In this document: one piece after another, positions 49,701-63,712 of the stretch
Numbering within the stretch: position 1 is the stretch's first letter
Layout: every line of letters begins with the position of its first letter
Assembly: GCF_019649055.1 (NCBI RefSeq)
Contig: NW_026570246.1
Coordinates: forward strand, 1,240,001 to 1,304,000
Direction: 5' to 3'
DNA length: 64,000 bases
From: Paramacrobiotus metropolitanus
Lineage: Eukaryota; Tardigrada; Eutardigrada; Parachela; Macrobiotidae
Position numbers and translations under genes: made by a program
The notes under the pieces: model-generated
Databases searched by the model: none
Seen by the model: only the letters and a program-made list of their open reading frames with translations
What the model was told of the DNA's origin: nothing

Positions 49701-52700
49701 AACATGCAGGGATGCGTGAATTAATGAGTTTTAACAGTTGCCATCGAGCATACTGCTGGCCGGTCCAGCTTGCGAAGTGCCGTCAATATGGAACGATCCC
49801 AAATAATGGCACATGCAGCTTTGAATTATGGGAGGGCAGTTGAAAGAATATCGCTAATGCACATCATGGGAAAACCAATAACATTTAATATCCCCTGCCA
49901 TCAAAAGATGCAATAATAATCTTTAACTGAAATGTCGAGTAGTTTATATTTTGTTTTACTCTGAGTACGATCACTATTTGCAAAAATAATTCAACGATAG
50001 TTGCTAATCCTATTGACAACAGTGTAATTAAATTAAGGAATGTTCTATTCGTATCTTCTTATAATAAAAATTGTTGCAAGTGGTCCCGGTTATTTGTTTT
50101 AATTTTGCTGATAAACCGGTTAAAAGCAAAATATTTGAGCTTGTGGAATGCTGTAAAAGCGCAACGCAGTATTCAGTGCAGTTATTATGTAACATTAGCA
50201 GTATAGTTAGTGTACACAGCTCTACTACATTTAATTATACAGGGCACGATATGTACAGAGTACTTTGAGAGACGAGTTAAAAGGTTTTTCTACTCATTAC
50301 AGAATCCCCGCAATTTCCATCAAGGCAACAATGGGAGTATGAGCGGTTTCGATTCGTTGAAATACTCTTTGGAACCACATTTGACGGACATGTTGAAAGC
50401 GACAAATGGATGGGACGACAGCGGCAAAGGTATGTGTGATGATAGGAGAACAAAAATTATGGTTATGTATTCGCATGTAATATCGAGGTCTTACTATTAG
50501 CTGTCGATAAAAGGGTCCTGAAGCTTTCACACTTGCAAATTAGCTTAGTGCACCCCAACCGGAAGTGAGCACCGCGTATACACAGATAAACGTTGGGTTT
50601 CGATTCTGCGCATCTTTCCGGTTATTCACTGGCAGAGATGAAATATTCCCAGTGATAAACATTCCCATGGGATTGCCGCACCCCATACAGTCCCCACAGG
50701 CACTTTATAGGCCGACCAAATATTATTCATCGCAAAACGGGCTTTTATTTAGCCGTAATGTTTTTTTCACTGCAATAATGAAAGTCCGAACAAATGCTTG
50801 CGTGCCGACGCCAGACAACGTGTCTGGATGCCGACGAATGTTCTTATTGTTGAAAGAAGCACGTATTTTCTTGCAATCACGAAAGTTTTCGTACTTGTAA
50901 TTCTTTATAAACGTTCATATTAAATTTTGTGTAAGCGCTATTTTAATTTGAAAACGTAACGTTGTTAAGTTTTGTTGTGGGTTATTAAGTTCTTACTTTA
51001 CATCCTTATCTGCCGAGTTGAATATATAGCATTGGTTTTATATCATATTAATTTTAATGTACCTACATCATAAATGTTGGCTTTAAAAAATTTACTTATA
51101 TGATGTTATCCCCTTCTCCTACCATAATTAACAAAGCATTTGTTGCATTTCAGAGAGTACATTTATGTATGCACTATGCAGTTTTTCAGAGATCAGCCAA
51201 GCAAAATAATAGGGTGCTTTTAACTATTGCCGTAGTATTTTTGATTCATCTCCTCTGTTGATCCGGTTAACCTCCACAACAATTTGCGGAATGGCCAAGC
51301 ATAATTGCTGAGCTATGGTAGCTAATTTATTGTGGCCCTAGTTAATACGCTGGATTATGTAACAGATTTGCGAAGCGATTATAATCGCTGATTGTGGTAA
51401 GAAAAAAGTACACAAATTCGCCATGTGATCTAGCTGAATAAACAAGAATTCATTTTTCACTACTGTATACCAGTCGCTATATTCAGGTTTTTTACATGGG
51501 CTGCCAATTCTTTAAAATATCGGAAGTTCGTGGAGCGCCAGGCATATGTGTTGTCACCTGAAGCATTCAGTGCTACAATTATCATACCATTTTGTTTTAT
51601 GCTCCGACATAGTTGACATTTTCATAAAGGTTCTAGATCGATAGTTAATTTTGTTTTTAGAACAATATATGCTACGGTGGGGACGATTTCATGACAATAT
51701 GACTTTGGTCAGTTTGTCTGGGCTTCTTAAAAAATCTAAACAATAAATAATTTTTATGAACAATAATGTTTGTATTGTTTCATCTGTTCGCGTCTGTTCC
51801 TCACTTCTGCGTGCCTTATTTCGTTATTTCTTTGCTATTTCTAAAGGTCTTAATCTGATTGGGTGAAACTCCGGGCCTGTACAAACCAAGCGCGGAAATT
51901 TGTTGCATAACATTCGCTTTCCAAACATATTTGTTGACCGGTGTACCTCTGAATAGGCGCACGGTACCTACAATAATCAAGGAGTTTGTCTAGTGTTTAT
52001 TGGCGTTTTGCTATAAAAATACCAATTTTAAGCAGATAATGTTATATAAACACTCGCAAAGTATGGAACGGAACTTAATCTCGCTTTTGACCACGTAGTG
52101 GTCCTTCGTGTTCATCCAAAACGCCAAAATGGTACATAGTCCGCAGTCAGTGTTACGTCAGCATTGGCGCTCTCCTTCTTGTTTGGTCCTGGGCAAAACC
52201 CCTCAAATAATACTTAGAATTGTTGTTGCGCAACATCGATTTTTTCACCTTATTAATTTTATTAAAGGCCTTTGGGATGCTACTATCTGTACAGCAGACT
52301 AAGCTATATACAAGGTTCGATACATCGGGGTTTTAATATGTCCTCCAGAACAAGTAAAGGGCGTATGATGAATGGGAAGAAAATTGGGATTTTTGTTGTT
52401 AGTGCTCCGACAAAAGCCAGTGAATGGGCAACTCGAACGGAAGCCCTCTTCTCCTGTTGGCGTAGTGTGTTGGTACAAGGCATGAAAATGAATCAATCGT
52501 CCGTTACTGGTTACATCGATGCAAAAGAGAGAGTGTATATATCCCGCGACCAGTATAGAACTCCATGTATTCCACTAGACAAAATCTATTGAATCCGTGC
52601 GTCGATTAGTGGAAGAATGATTGGCGAGGGCTTTTTGCATCTGGAATATGCATCGCTGCCTGTACAGCATCCGCGCCCACTAGATTGATATTTTTCGTGT

Positions 52701-55700
52701 CATATAATCGACAATCTGCCTGACTCGGCCATTGTTGTGTCTTAGGATGCATGTTAGCACTGTTTTTCTCCTTTCCGTTTGCATGCCAACTTAATCGGTG
52801 CAGCCAGGGTTTTTTTGCTCTTCCTATTTTTTTCTCACTTCCCTTTCAGCGCATTCTATTCGTCCAGGGAGAGAAAGGAAAAGGGCGCGCGCACACACAT
52901 ATAATGCATACACACACACACACACGATTATGCAATAGGCCTCGCTCTCGTACACATTTGTTATATATACGCGGACGAAGCTTTCGTCGAATTGTAAAGG
53001 AGCTGACAGGAAATCGATACGCAGCGGAAAATTGCATGAGGGAAATCAATCTCCGGTCGGATTGCCAAGGACCAGCATTGGCAATCGCTCGACTTAACCA
53101 GATTGCATCTAGCTGCACAGAGTGGCGCTCGCTATATGCGCATTCGCATTTTATGTGGAGCGCGGAGGCTTTGCTTTTTGGGGATACTGCTTCTTGCTCG
53201 GTAATCAAATTGTAACATTCCTACAGGATACAAGAGATGCTGGCCGGATTATCTAATGCCCGCACTCGTTAAATAAGACGTGTATATGCACTTACTAACT
53301 AAAAGTGCAAATATGCCACATATACCACAGCACTTTCCCACACTTTATCTGTAACATAGGGAAAATTTTGGGGTTAGGTTTATCCTTGCAAACCGTTAGC
53401 GCTTCAGATGCAAATGAAAGACGTACGATCGGCATGTCTGCATTACGCGTATTATTTTTATTGCCGGTGTTTTGTAAATTACAAGCTATATAATTTATAC
53501 ATCACGCGGCAAATTTGGTTGCAGGAACTATAATTTTATAAATACGCCGAAACTCTGAAAAGGCTTGTGATGCTTTATTGTATTGTACAAAGGCATACCA
53601 CAATAACAATTTCATGTTATTACCAGTTTATTTTGTGTATGTCTGTCACTGCTGGCAGACACTTGCTCGTATACCGAGCTATACGACGTAAAAAGTGTGA
53701 AGTAATTACTTGGCAAACGGTGACGCATAGTTTTCATTTTGGAAGTTTATTAGCAGCGTCGCTCTGCTGCAATGGTTGACGGCTCACAGCTAATATCCGG
53801 TCCGGAGAGACAAAGTGTGAGAAAAAACATGATGAATATAGAAAGTGGCTTCGTTAGTCTAATTTTGGGCTGTGTGGCTGGACGGAATACGCACGGCTGG
53901 AATAGCTGCGTGTTTATTTGATGATTAATTTAGTATGTCCGTGCGGCACGACAAATCCACATTAACCATGCATATTTACAGCTTAGCACTTTGGCAGCGT
54001 ATTTTTTCATGAGCATTATATTCTCCAGGAAAAAATAATCGTAAATTAATAGTCACCGAACATAGCGCTGCAAAGTGTGACGCGTTCTCATAATTTTATC
54101 AGTTCACGACATGCTAATGCATATCAAGCGAAAGAGTGTACGAACTATTTTATTGTCCTTCTTTAATATTTTCCGTCTTACCACCGCTCGAGTTTGCTAT
54201 GCAATACGATAGATTCTGTTGGGATCAGATAGATATTCGATTTTCCAATCATCCTAAATTAACGTACGAGTAGCACTTGAACGAAAAATGTTCCTGTCAC
54301 CGCTCCGATGCTGTTTCTGTGGTGATAAAGCAACTCCAAGTGCCTGGCTTTTCGGCCAAGGGTTCTCTTGTGCTGCTTATTTTGGTCGTATGCACAAACA
54401 GGCATGCTTACTTCACAATTTACCCCATGAATCGCATTAAAGCCGGTAAAGAGCTTCTCCATCCGTTCCTACACTAAACATAAACCCAAGATAGTGGCAT
54501 TATTGGCATAGACCGAATTAATTTTATACTTAACAATTTGGAACGTATGATCGTTTTTAACCTTTTGCCGAAAACATTGCAGCATCATACTACAATCATT
54601 AATACGCTACATATACTTACCAAAATTTGGAAACTCCATTTAGACAAAATTATAGGTTGACCATCACATTGTGCAAAAGCAAATATACTTGTAGGTATTT
54701 CTGTAGACTATATAATATGGCTGTTGATAATTAAGCGATACCATATCTGTTCTGCGCGGATTAAAGTAACTAATCTTAATCTGCTTTTGTCACAGGTCGC
54801 AATTTTTTCGGAAACTACAATTCTTACGATGGAAGCCGATTCGGTGATATTCTGGATCCTTTTGACCAAATTGTCCCGTCTTCGATTTCGCCGATGGGCT
54901 CGCGCATGTCCCCCCGGCACCATTCAAGCGGATCAGAATTTGGCGGTGATCAGATGCACTTGTATTCTCGGAAAGTGTTCGTGGGAGGACTTCCTCCTGA
55001 TATCGACGAAGGTACTGGTTGTTTACAGATATTTCTTAACCATAACAGTAATTATCACTGTACGTACCTGAATTGAAATAATTTGTTCGCACAATTACGT
55101 AAACGCAGTGCACAGAATAGGGTGTTTTGAAAGCAGCGTGCCTTCCTGCAGTCAATTATAATGCTCTATCAAACGATATTTGTGCCCTAATAGTAAATGT
55201 ATCAAAAGAGAAAATTGTTGCTTACTGGGCTAAATGCGCATGAAATCCTTTGGGCAGGTATACGTATGTATTCTGTTGATACGAGTAAATGTAGTATTGG
55301 CGTTTACGTGTAGACTGAATGTAGCAAAATACGTCTAATAACTAATTATTACGTACTATGTAAATGTGACATATAATGAGGTTTTTCTTTACAGAAGAGA
55401 TAACTACCAGTTTCCGGCGTTTTGGTCCACTGATCGTCGACTGGCCACATAAGGCAGAAAGCAAATCCTACTTTCCACCGAAAGGTCAGTTGCATAATCG
55501 GCTCATTTTACAGAGTGCACATGTGGAATTTAATACAACATTGGTGCATGTGTTTCTATCTTTTTAGGGTATGCCTTTCTGCTGTTCCAAGATGAAAGCT
55601 CGGTTCACGCTTTGCTGGATGCATCTGTTCAAGAGGGCGACAAATTGTACGTCCACGTTTCCAGCCCAACGAGCAAGGATAAACCAGTATGTCAACCCAT

Positions 55701-57001
55701 ATGAGAATAATTCCAAATATTTGCAACCTACTCGATGAAGGAAACAATTTTATTCAACTTGTTTATAACAGCGTTTTAATAACGGTTTCTAACTGGAAAA
55801 AGTGATGATAGTAGATATTACAGATTAAATTCGTTCATTTTGTCCAGTCAAAGGTTGCAAAAAAAATCATGTGACTTTCCAGTGGAATAGTGAGTGATGT
55901 TTTCTTATTGACTCGATTAGGTGCAAATTCGACCGTGGAGGCTTACCGATAATGAATGCTACCTGGACACGCAGAGCAAGCTGGATCCCCGTTTAACGGT
56001 ATTCGTTGGCGGAGTGCCTCGACCATTGAAAGCCCGTGAGTTGCTGTTGAGGGGAAAAATAGCGCCTACATATTATTTCCCGTCAAGGCTTGAGGTTAAT
56101 TTATATTGCGCTGTTTTCCTTTCCAGACGAATTGGCACTTCTGATGAATCAGCGGTTTGGTTACGTGGCCTATGCCGGCATCGATGTTGATTCGGAACTG
56201 AAATATCCCAAAGGAGCGGGTCGGATCACCTTCAGCAACCAACAGAGCTATATTGCGGCCATCAATGCCAGATTTGTACAGCTCCAAAACGGCGAAATTG
56301 ACAAACGGGTAAATATTTGTAGTAGACCACAGTCATACAGTTATAATTAATTTAAAAAATGCACGTCACAGAATACTTTTGCTGTAAATCATTACGTATA
56401 TGCAGACTGTTTTTGGTAGTGAAGCTTTATGCAGTATACCTCTATATGTATGTCTCACTTTTGTATCCCCTTGTCGAGTTCAGAAAGTCGGATCCATGGC
56501 TCTACCACACTTTATAATAGAACCTAATCAATGTTAAACAGAGACAATTTAACAAACCTAAGTTTAGTTCAACTAAGTTTTTAACTGAGTAAAGCTTTTA
56601 TTTAAGTTTTTTGGTTTGGTTTGAAAGGTGATCCGCAAATTAATTTCAAGAACTGCGGTTTAAAAGTTTAAGCAGAAATGCAACATAATCGTATGTGCAT
56701 ATATAGGCTGATGACTGTAAAAGAGTTGAATGAAGGATTGCATGATGTGATGACAGATTGTATGTTTGAACAGGTTGAACTGAAGCCCTACGTCCTGGAT
56801 GACCAGATTTGTGATTACTGTCACGGGATGAAGTGTAGTGGGCGCAGTGCACCGCTCTTCTGCTCGCAAGTGGGCTGCCTGGCCTATCTATGCGAGCACT
56901 GCTGGGGCCCGTACCATGCGTCCCCGGGAAAGGACCACCACAAGCCGGTCACCAAGGAGAGCAGTGTCGACCGCTCCCGGCCGGCCGCCATGCGCTGGTA
57001 G
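43721..57001 (+). CDS. CPEB2/3/4-like: Cytoplasmic polyadenylation element-binding protein, CPEB2/3/4 (Orb2) type
   Basis: Eight exons: 43721-45007, 50303-50429, 54796-55011, 55395-55484, 55568-55686, 55921-56035, 56127-56308 and 56774-57001, all in phase, give 787 residues. CPEBs bind U-rich 3' UTR elements and switch mRNAs between storage and translation. The first exon encodes a long Ser/Gly/Ala/Asn-rich, probably disordered region with a short Ala run and a six-His run. Exon 2 resembles the segment before RRM1 of vertebrate CPEB4 (SLEPHLTDMLKA). RRM1 starts at YSRKVFVGGLPPDID and includes FRRFGPLIVDWPHKAESKSY. RRM2 begins near TVFVGGVPRPLKA and contains ELKYPKGAGRITFSNQQSY. The C-terminal ZZ-type zinc domain has paired Cys (CDYCHGMKC, FCSQVGC, CEHCWGPYH). 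RRM sequence places it in the CPEB2-4 group. Introns 1 and 2 are 5.3 and 4.4 kb. Confidence 0.96.
45008..50302 (+). other. CPEB intron 1
   Basis: A 5.3-kb AT-rich intron. I found no nested gene; the reading frames inside it are short and lack recognisable motifs. Confidence 0.7.
50430..54795 (+). other. CPEB intron 2
   Basis: A 4.4-kb intron without a recognised nested gene. It includes a (CA)n tract at 52909-52925 within a GC-richer island (about 52860-53170), and otherwise AT-rich sequence. Confidence 0.7.
52909..52925. repeat. (CA)n dinucleotide tract
   Basis: A short CA run preceded by GCGCGCGCACACACAT about 20 bp upstream, giving an alternating purine-pyrimidine stretch. Confidence 0.8.
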
Positions 57002-59260
57002 TCTGCTATCTGCTGTTGTGTGTGCCGTCAAATGCAACATTAATCCTGAGTGTGGTATCTTCTTCCCTCCTTTCTTTTATCCTTATCACTCTGTTATGCA
57101 AACCGGCGTGCATCCGGAGCACCTGTGTGCATGTACGGTCTTCATCAACGTTATCTGCCTTCAAGGGACAAATAATGCCACACTGCTGATTTATATTTTT
57201 TATATTCTTGAGAACGGGATTCCGCCAAAAACATCCGGGTCTGATAGTGTGTGTGCTCGAAAAGGTCAACCCCCTTCTCTCCAAAATTATCTTTTGAATC
57301 TTCACCATTACCAAAGCCTTTTTTATAGCTTGTGTATTTTTCTTTCCTAACTGCCTCCTTTTCTGCTTTTTTGTTCTCTATCTTTTCCCCTTCTCTGTTT
57401 GGTTGTTTTTTTGCTCACTCACCAAATATTCATTAACGTGGTTTTTTTGTCGGTAGTTTGCTTTAGTTTTTGGTTTTTTAGTTTGATTACCTTGCAGTGT
57501 GGTTTAATGGCATTCCCTTTATATTTTTTTGCTATAGCATCACTCTTTATTGAGATAGTCATTTTGTGGACAAGATGTGTATAGTTTGATATGGATGACC
57601 TCAGCGCCCCGATTGTGCCCGTGGCTTTTTTCTGGACAATCTGATCTTTGGACGATATTTTTTGACATTTTCGGCGTACCGTGATCCAGTGCACCTCGCC
57701 AGTCATCATCCTGGGGTGTCTTATTATTTTTGACTTATGATGCTGCCACAAGTTTTCTACGAAATTTCTACATCCTTTTATGGGAACTTCTTGGCCTTTC
57801 GCGTATACCGGTTGATTTGTTTTCTAACCTCAGCTACTTTTGCCAAAACCTCGGACAGATGAAATTTCTATATTTTCGAATCTGCATTATAGTATCCACG
57901 GATGGATTGATTTGGATTTTTTGGCAAGGTTTTATTTTTTGGTGTGGGGGATTTTTATTTTTGTTTTCACGTACAAACAGGACGTTTTTGTTTGGTTTTT
58001 ATGTTTTATTTTGTGGTGATTTTACCTTTGTGAACACAAGAAAGAATAGCAATATCTCTGACTGGTTTTGGATACATAGAATTATTTTTTGCTTACGTTT
58101 TGTGCTGTTCTGGATTATGGCTGTTATTGGCTGGTATTATATAAAAAATGTTGTGTTTCTTTCGTTTCTTCCGTTGATACGAATCAGGATAACCACAACC
58201 AAGAGCTCTTGGCCATGACACAGTTATGAATGCATAGCAATTCGGCTGCAGAACTAAAGCACCGTTTCTCTGGGATCCGTTTTTGTGTGTTTTTTCTTGA
58301 GTTGATACGGCGTTATTACTTTTCGGAACTTCCGCTCTTCATATTTCCATATTCTGGAGCATGTGTTTATTTAATTTCTTCCGCAATATTAGACGTGGTA
58401 TTTTTATGTACACATTTTTTAAACTATTTGAAATATGGTCGACACACCGATAGTTTTCTACTTTTGATCGCCGGATTAAATTTCGGACTTCACTTCCACG
58501 ATATACATATATGCCACCTCTGCGGCAACATCCGGTTCTGCTGATTAAAGCGTATCAGTTCCAAGACATATAACCCCATGAAACCTGAAGCAGCCTATAT
58601 GGATCAGGGTCATCTGCATCCCATATTGTGCGTGGCGGGGATTTTGCCTTTGAAATGTTCGCAATACAAACGTTTACGTTTGGAAATAGTAAACAATATT
58701 TTGTTTGCAGAGCAGAGGTATTTGGTTTTTTTTACTTAACTCTCTCTTCACATAATATGAAGTTTGGGGTTTTATTACGCAGCTCTGTTTGCTTTTACCT
58801 GATATACACTGAAAAATTGTGTGTTGGTTTGTAAACTCACCGTAATTATTCCTATTCTAGTTTGCCGTTTTTCTATGCCGTGATGTTTGTATTACGTATC
58901 TGATATCTTTTTTATTTGATTTGTATTAAAAGATGTGCAAAAGTTACTTATTGCGGTTGAACATTAACACTGTACGATTTTGCTGTGTTACAAATGGCAA
59001 TTTTCGTTTGCTCAATACATCGTAGTATCGTACCCCGAACTTCCAATATTCTATACATATTTATATGTTATTCATTTAGAAATACTGTATATTTATTTGT
59101 GGACATTTCTTACACTATAGAAAATATTAGATTATGCAAATATGCGAGAGCACAGTAATAGTTACTATTATTGTGCCCTTGACTGCGCCATTAGAGCTCG
59201 GATTGTTTAACAATGAAGCATACTAATGAAGCAAAAGAAAAGTAAAGCACATTAATAAAG
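57002..59260 (+). promoter_or_regulatory. Probable CPEB 3' UTR, T-rich with repeated UUUUAU elements
   Basis: After the CPEB stop the plus strand becomes strongly T-rich for about 1.9 kb. TTTTAT, the consensus cytoplasmic polyadenylation element, occurs at 57198, 57321, 57776, 57930, 57953, 57997, 58004, 58402, 58770 and 58910. A candidate AATAAA is at 59254-59259. Long hydrophobic frames here (57730-58218, 58230-58544) are products of T-richness and are not called as genes. A 3' UTR of this size is an inference; the true transcript end is not known. Confidence 0.5.
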
Positions 59261-60507
59261 TTTAAGAAACACAAATTATCTTATTGTCCTTTTACATATG
59301 TTTTCCAAACGAAAACATTTCATAAATCCCGCAACACTCATGGGTTCGTCATTGTTACCGAGATTTCTAAATCGCCTAAAAGTGTTTCGCCTAAAAGTAA
59401 CCAAAACAGTTCTGCAAGAAATCAACGTCGGTGTAATTATTAACAGTTGATTATCTTTTCCGTGGTTACTATATGTAGAACGTGTAATAAATCAGGATGT
59501 GCCCTGTACAGTACATTACTCGCAGATTTTCTGTTTATACATAAGCTCCAGGTAATTACGAGGTAGTTGTAAGATATAGGATGAACGGTTTATGTATCAG
59601 GCATGTGCCTTAACTAGTTGAGTTTGGTGCAAACAAATAACATAAACAGTTCAACACATAATTGCACAAAAGTATTGGGGGTGCAGGTATTTGAGAATAC
59701 GCGATTATTCTCACGCAGTATTTTCTGACTCATGCAAAGAAAGACCAGCAGACGAACCTTCGGGAATATACGAGCCGCTTCTTTCCTCGTATTATATAAA
59801 CTGGAGTGTCTCCTGACATATTTCTGACCAGGCTTTTCGTTGTGTTACAATTTTAGCAGCGTTTTGCAGAAAGGGCGACGTTGTTTGTCCGCAAAGCTGT
59901 ATATTGTGTAGGGTAGCAAGCGCCATACAGGCCACAACGTGCAGCCCATTTGTGGACAAGTAATAAGAATTCCACCATGTGCTGCACTTACACCGTTGCC
60001 GCAACACATTGGTTCTTTAAGCTTCAGGTTTTGGACGTGGGCTAGTAAGGTACTACATCAACGCTGTTCTTATTGTTACACTCATAAATGGAATACTACA
60101 AGTACCTTATTTTTAGTACAACTCTAGTTTGTGATAGCACATTCGGGTAATGTTTTAAGGAGTATCTTGCTCCGCTGTGTATTAAACTAAAAACTCCAGA
60201 GGCTAACCGGAACCATATATCGTTCCAGAAACGCTGTGCCACCGAAAATACATTTTAGATAGTAATTCAAACAAATTTCTTGTGCGATTTCAAGTGGTTC
60301 GTTAAATCGTCGCGGTCAATAGCTTCCGGCGTAATTAACACTTTATATATTAAAGGTTCAATTAAGCGAATGTACCCGCAACGAAATAAATATGTTCTCT
60401 GATTAATTGACTAGCACCCATCGATACCAGGCAGACAGCTTCACGTTTTTGGCTTAGATTACTGAATTGTGCAAAAAAGGTCAAGGTGCTTACCTGGCAT
60501 TCGGAAA
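59261..60507. other. Intergenic, no gene seen
   Basis: Spacer between the presumed CPEB 3' end and the P450 start. Contains AT-rich sequence with short unsupported frames only. Confidence 0.5.
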
Positions 60508-63500
60508 ATGGATTCGCAAAGTGGACTGGCGCTAGTTATCTTGGCAGTTGTTATGTTCACCATCTGGTTACGGTACTATGGTCCCATTCACTGCACGTTT
60601 ATGGCTAAAAACGCCGTTAATGTTGTTAATTATTACGATGCAAAAAATCATTTGGGGGCTCTGCTGCAAACTCTTCATTTTTCAGATCACGCCTACAGAT
60701 ATTAAGCACATTTCGCATAATGGGCATACCAGGACCAAAACCATCGCTTTTAAGTACCAATGTCAAGGAGGTATGGAGAGAAAAGGTAAGCACGGATCCA
60801 TTTGCCGTTGTGTACAATCCACAGTGTGGTCTTATTTATACGTACTAATTTTGCTGTTAACATTAATTATTGGACTTACAATATTAGTGCTGCTGCATAC
60901 AAAGTATGCAGTACTGACACCCAAAACTGCATAATGTTTTAGCAAATGTGTTAGGTAGTTATCCTTCATTTCAAGTGATTTCGATTTTCTTTTCTTATTA
61001 CTTCAAAACTCTAGTTTCTTGGATTAACTTTTATTCGTGACATTAGTGGGCCGTTAGAGTTACTGCTTATAATCAAAGAACTATACTCGAGTAGTTTTTA
61101 TTCCACTCAATTTCTTGTAAATTTTCACTACATGTCTTTACGCTGCTACCAAAACCTGGCCAAAAACAATGAAACCTTTTGACATACTAAAGAAACAAAT
61201 AAGTAGTGCATTTAAAATTAATAGTAATCTCCGTTTTGCATGGCACCAGTAATTTTGAGACTTCCCACTCGCGACTTTCATTGATTCTGAAAATAACCTT
61301 TCGTTTTCTTTGGATATTACCCGCGGCATGCATGTCCTACAAATTACTGCAAATGATAATAATTATGGCGTTGCAAAAGTTGTCAAAATATTGCAAATAT
61401 GGTTCTAGTTAAATAAATAATAACAGCAAATAAATAAATAAGCAAAATCAATAAAGCAAAAGTGAAGTAGATAAAAAGTAAAAGCAGAAGTGAAGGAGAT
61501 ACAAGATATGACAAGATGTGATATTTTCATAAAGCTGCATATAAACTTTTTAATTTTGCTGAAATAAAGGATTCTTTTGGATACTGCATATCGTAAGCAA
61601 AAACAGGCAGCGAAACAATTTCGGTTATCATTCACGTTGTTCTACGAAGCAAAACTATTTGGTGAACTGTCATTTTCGGCTCGACGTACCGCATTGCAGA
61701 GATGACCTTTGTAATACCCTCTATGCCCGGAGCGCCGCACTGTATAGCTAGCTTAAAATATGACAAGTACTTGTCAGATTCGAGCAAATAAAAATGGGCG
61801 CCCACTTGAAACTCTTTTTCGTGATCACGTGTGACCGTAATTTTTCAGAAACCGTGGGTAGTCATCGATGAATGGACCAAAGAATACGGCAAAATTTTTG
61901 GATGCTTCCCAATGGGAATACGCCCCATTTTGGTTATTAGTGATACTTCTATTCTGCAAGAGATACTGGTCACCAACTTCTCAAATTTTCGCAACCGCCC
62001 AGTAAGCGAATAAATTTGTGCGCTAATATGATAAAACGATGAGACGGCGTTGTTACGAGTACTAGCATGTTCCTAAATATAATGTGGGCACTTTGGGCTC
62101 ACATCATGATATAAGCTAAAATATTGCAACCTTACTTCTTACAATTAGACTAAGGTAAAAATACGGCAATACTATGTAATAAATAGAAAAACAAATTTTA
62201 GCTAACGTGTCGAGGCGTTTGTCAATAATAGGAACTTATATACTGTATAAGGCTAGGCTAACCATAATATACACTGCAGTAGCACTTCAAATGATTTCTA
62301 TGTAACATGTGAATTCTCCGTTCGAGATTAACAAATATGTCATACTTCGCTGCGTGTGAACTGTGCATGTAAAATTATTCTCATATTTGTCATGATTGCT
62401 TACGAAATCTAGAAAATTCGGTGTATTCCTTAAAAACGTATTTGAGTACGTAAGCGTATATACATTAATATTTGGGATGATAGGCATTAGGTCCGCCTCG
62501 TCCTGAGCCCGGAGCAAGCACATTAACAAGCCTTCGAGGTGAAAGATGGAAACGGGTCCGAAATGTCATATCACCCACATTTAGCGCGAAAAAAGTCCGA
62601 CAGGTAATTACAAGGTTGCCAAAAGACACTCGAAACAACGACATCTTCATTATTCCATGGCGTATGCTGCTTGTTTTATTTAGACGGCCGGAAGCATGCA
62701 CAATGCTGCCAGTACCTTAATAACCTTGTTGAAAGACAAGAGCAAAAAGCCAAACCCTTTTGACATATATCAGTAAGCACTAATTCATCAATACTTCACA
62801 GTATTTACAGCAACGATCAATTTACAAAGAAGCATTAATGTTGTGGAATTACGGCTCATTAACTAATTTTGCAGAATGTTTCAAGCATTGACTCTGGATG
62901 TTATTGCGCAAGCCGCGTTTGCCTTACAAGTCAATAGTCAGACCGATCCCGATGACGCTTTACTTACGATGTGCCGCGGCGTGTTCAAGTCGATTTTCAC
63001 GCCCGCGTTAAAGATACTCTGTAAGTAAACAAGTTCTGGATTATTTGATGTCGAATATACAAATATTTACGCGTCAATTAATCGCCAGAAAAATGGACAT
63101 TACTTAGGACCTTAAAATTAAACCGTGGTCACTCTTGTACCTGACCTTTTTACAGTATTGTTTCCAGAGCTGGGTGCTGCGGCTAAGCTGATGCACAAAA
63201 AATCTGACTCATCGAAACATCAGTTTTGCGTCCTGACACACATGAAAAAAGTTTTCCACGAACGTCGTAAAAATCCCGGCATCAAGAACAACGACATGAT
63301 TCAGCTGATGATGGACGCCGCCGATCACATCCGCATTAACATGCCGATTAACACAGCACTGCATTCTACCAGTCCGATGAGTATCATCGGGGATAAACCA
63401 GAATACGTGATACACGAAAAAACCCCACAACCACTGCAAAGCGCACGGTATCTAACAGAAAACGAACTGATAGCCAACTGTTTTGTCTTCCTGCTGGCCG

Positions 63501-63712
63501 GCTACGAAACAACGGCCAATGCGCTGGCCTTCACCACATTTCTGCTGGCCAAACATCAGGACGTACAGGAACGCCTGTACCGCGACATAGTGGCAACGGT
63601 GGGTGAACAGCCAGGAACGGAATTCGACGAGCATTTTCCATCGTGCCGGATACCGTATTTGGATGCTGTTATAAAAGAATCTTTGCGCATGTATCCGCCA
63701 ATTACTGGGCAA
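60508..63712 (+). CDS. Cytochrome P450, CYP3-clan (3' partial)
   Basis: Exons 60508-60572, 60686-60770, 61849-62001, 62484-62603, 62684-62772, 62875-63020 and 63156-63712 join in phase for 405 residues; the rest lies beyond the right edge. An N-terminal hydrophobic anchor (GLALVILAVVMFTIWL) would hold the enzyme in the ER membrane, followed by the proline hinge GIPGPKPS. Further signatures are FSNFRNRP, LRGERWKRVRNVISPTFS (helix C WxxxR), the I-helix oxygen-activation motif AGYETT and the K-helix ESLRMYPP (ExxR). The PERF region and haem-Cys loop are not in the window. The general fold and motifs fit CYP3-type monooxygenases of xenobiotics or lipids; the substrate is unknown. The acceptor of exon 4 (before ALGPPRPE) is the least certain join, and the exon after ITGQ near 63850 could not be joined in phase. 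Confidence 0.9.

Noticed and set aside
49098-49843. Frames in CPEB intron 1 considered as nested genes
   Set aside because: Short, without splice continuity or family resemblance.
52846-53208. 120-codon minus-strand frame in CPEB intron 2
   Set aside because: Contains translated CA-repeat sequence and no known motif; probably opened by GC-richer local composition.
57730-58544. Two long hydrophobic reading frames after CPEB that look like membrane proteins
   Set aside because: They consist of Phe/Leu/Ile/Trp-rich peptides expected from T-rich DNA, have no family resemblance and lie in the presumed CPEB 3' UTR.
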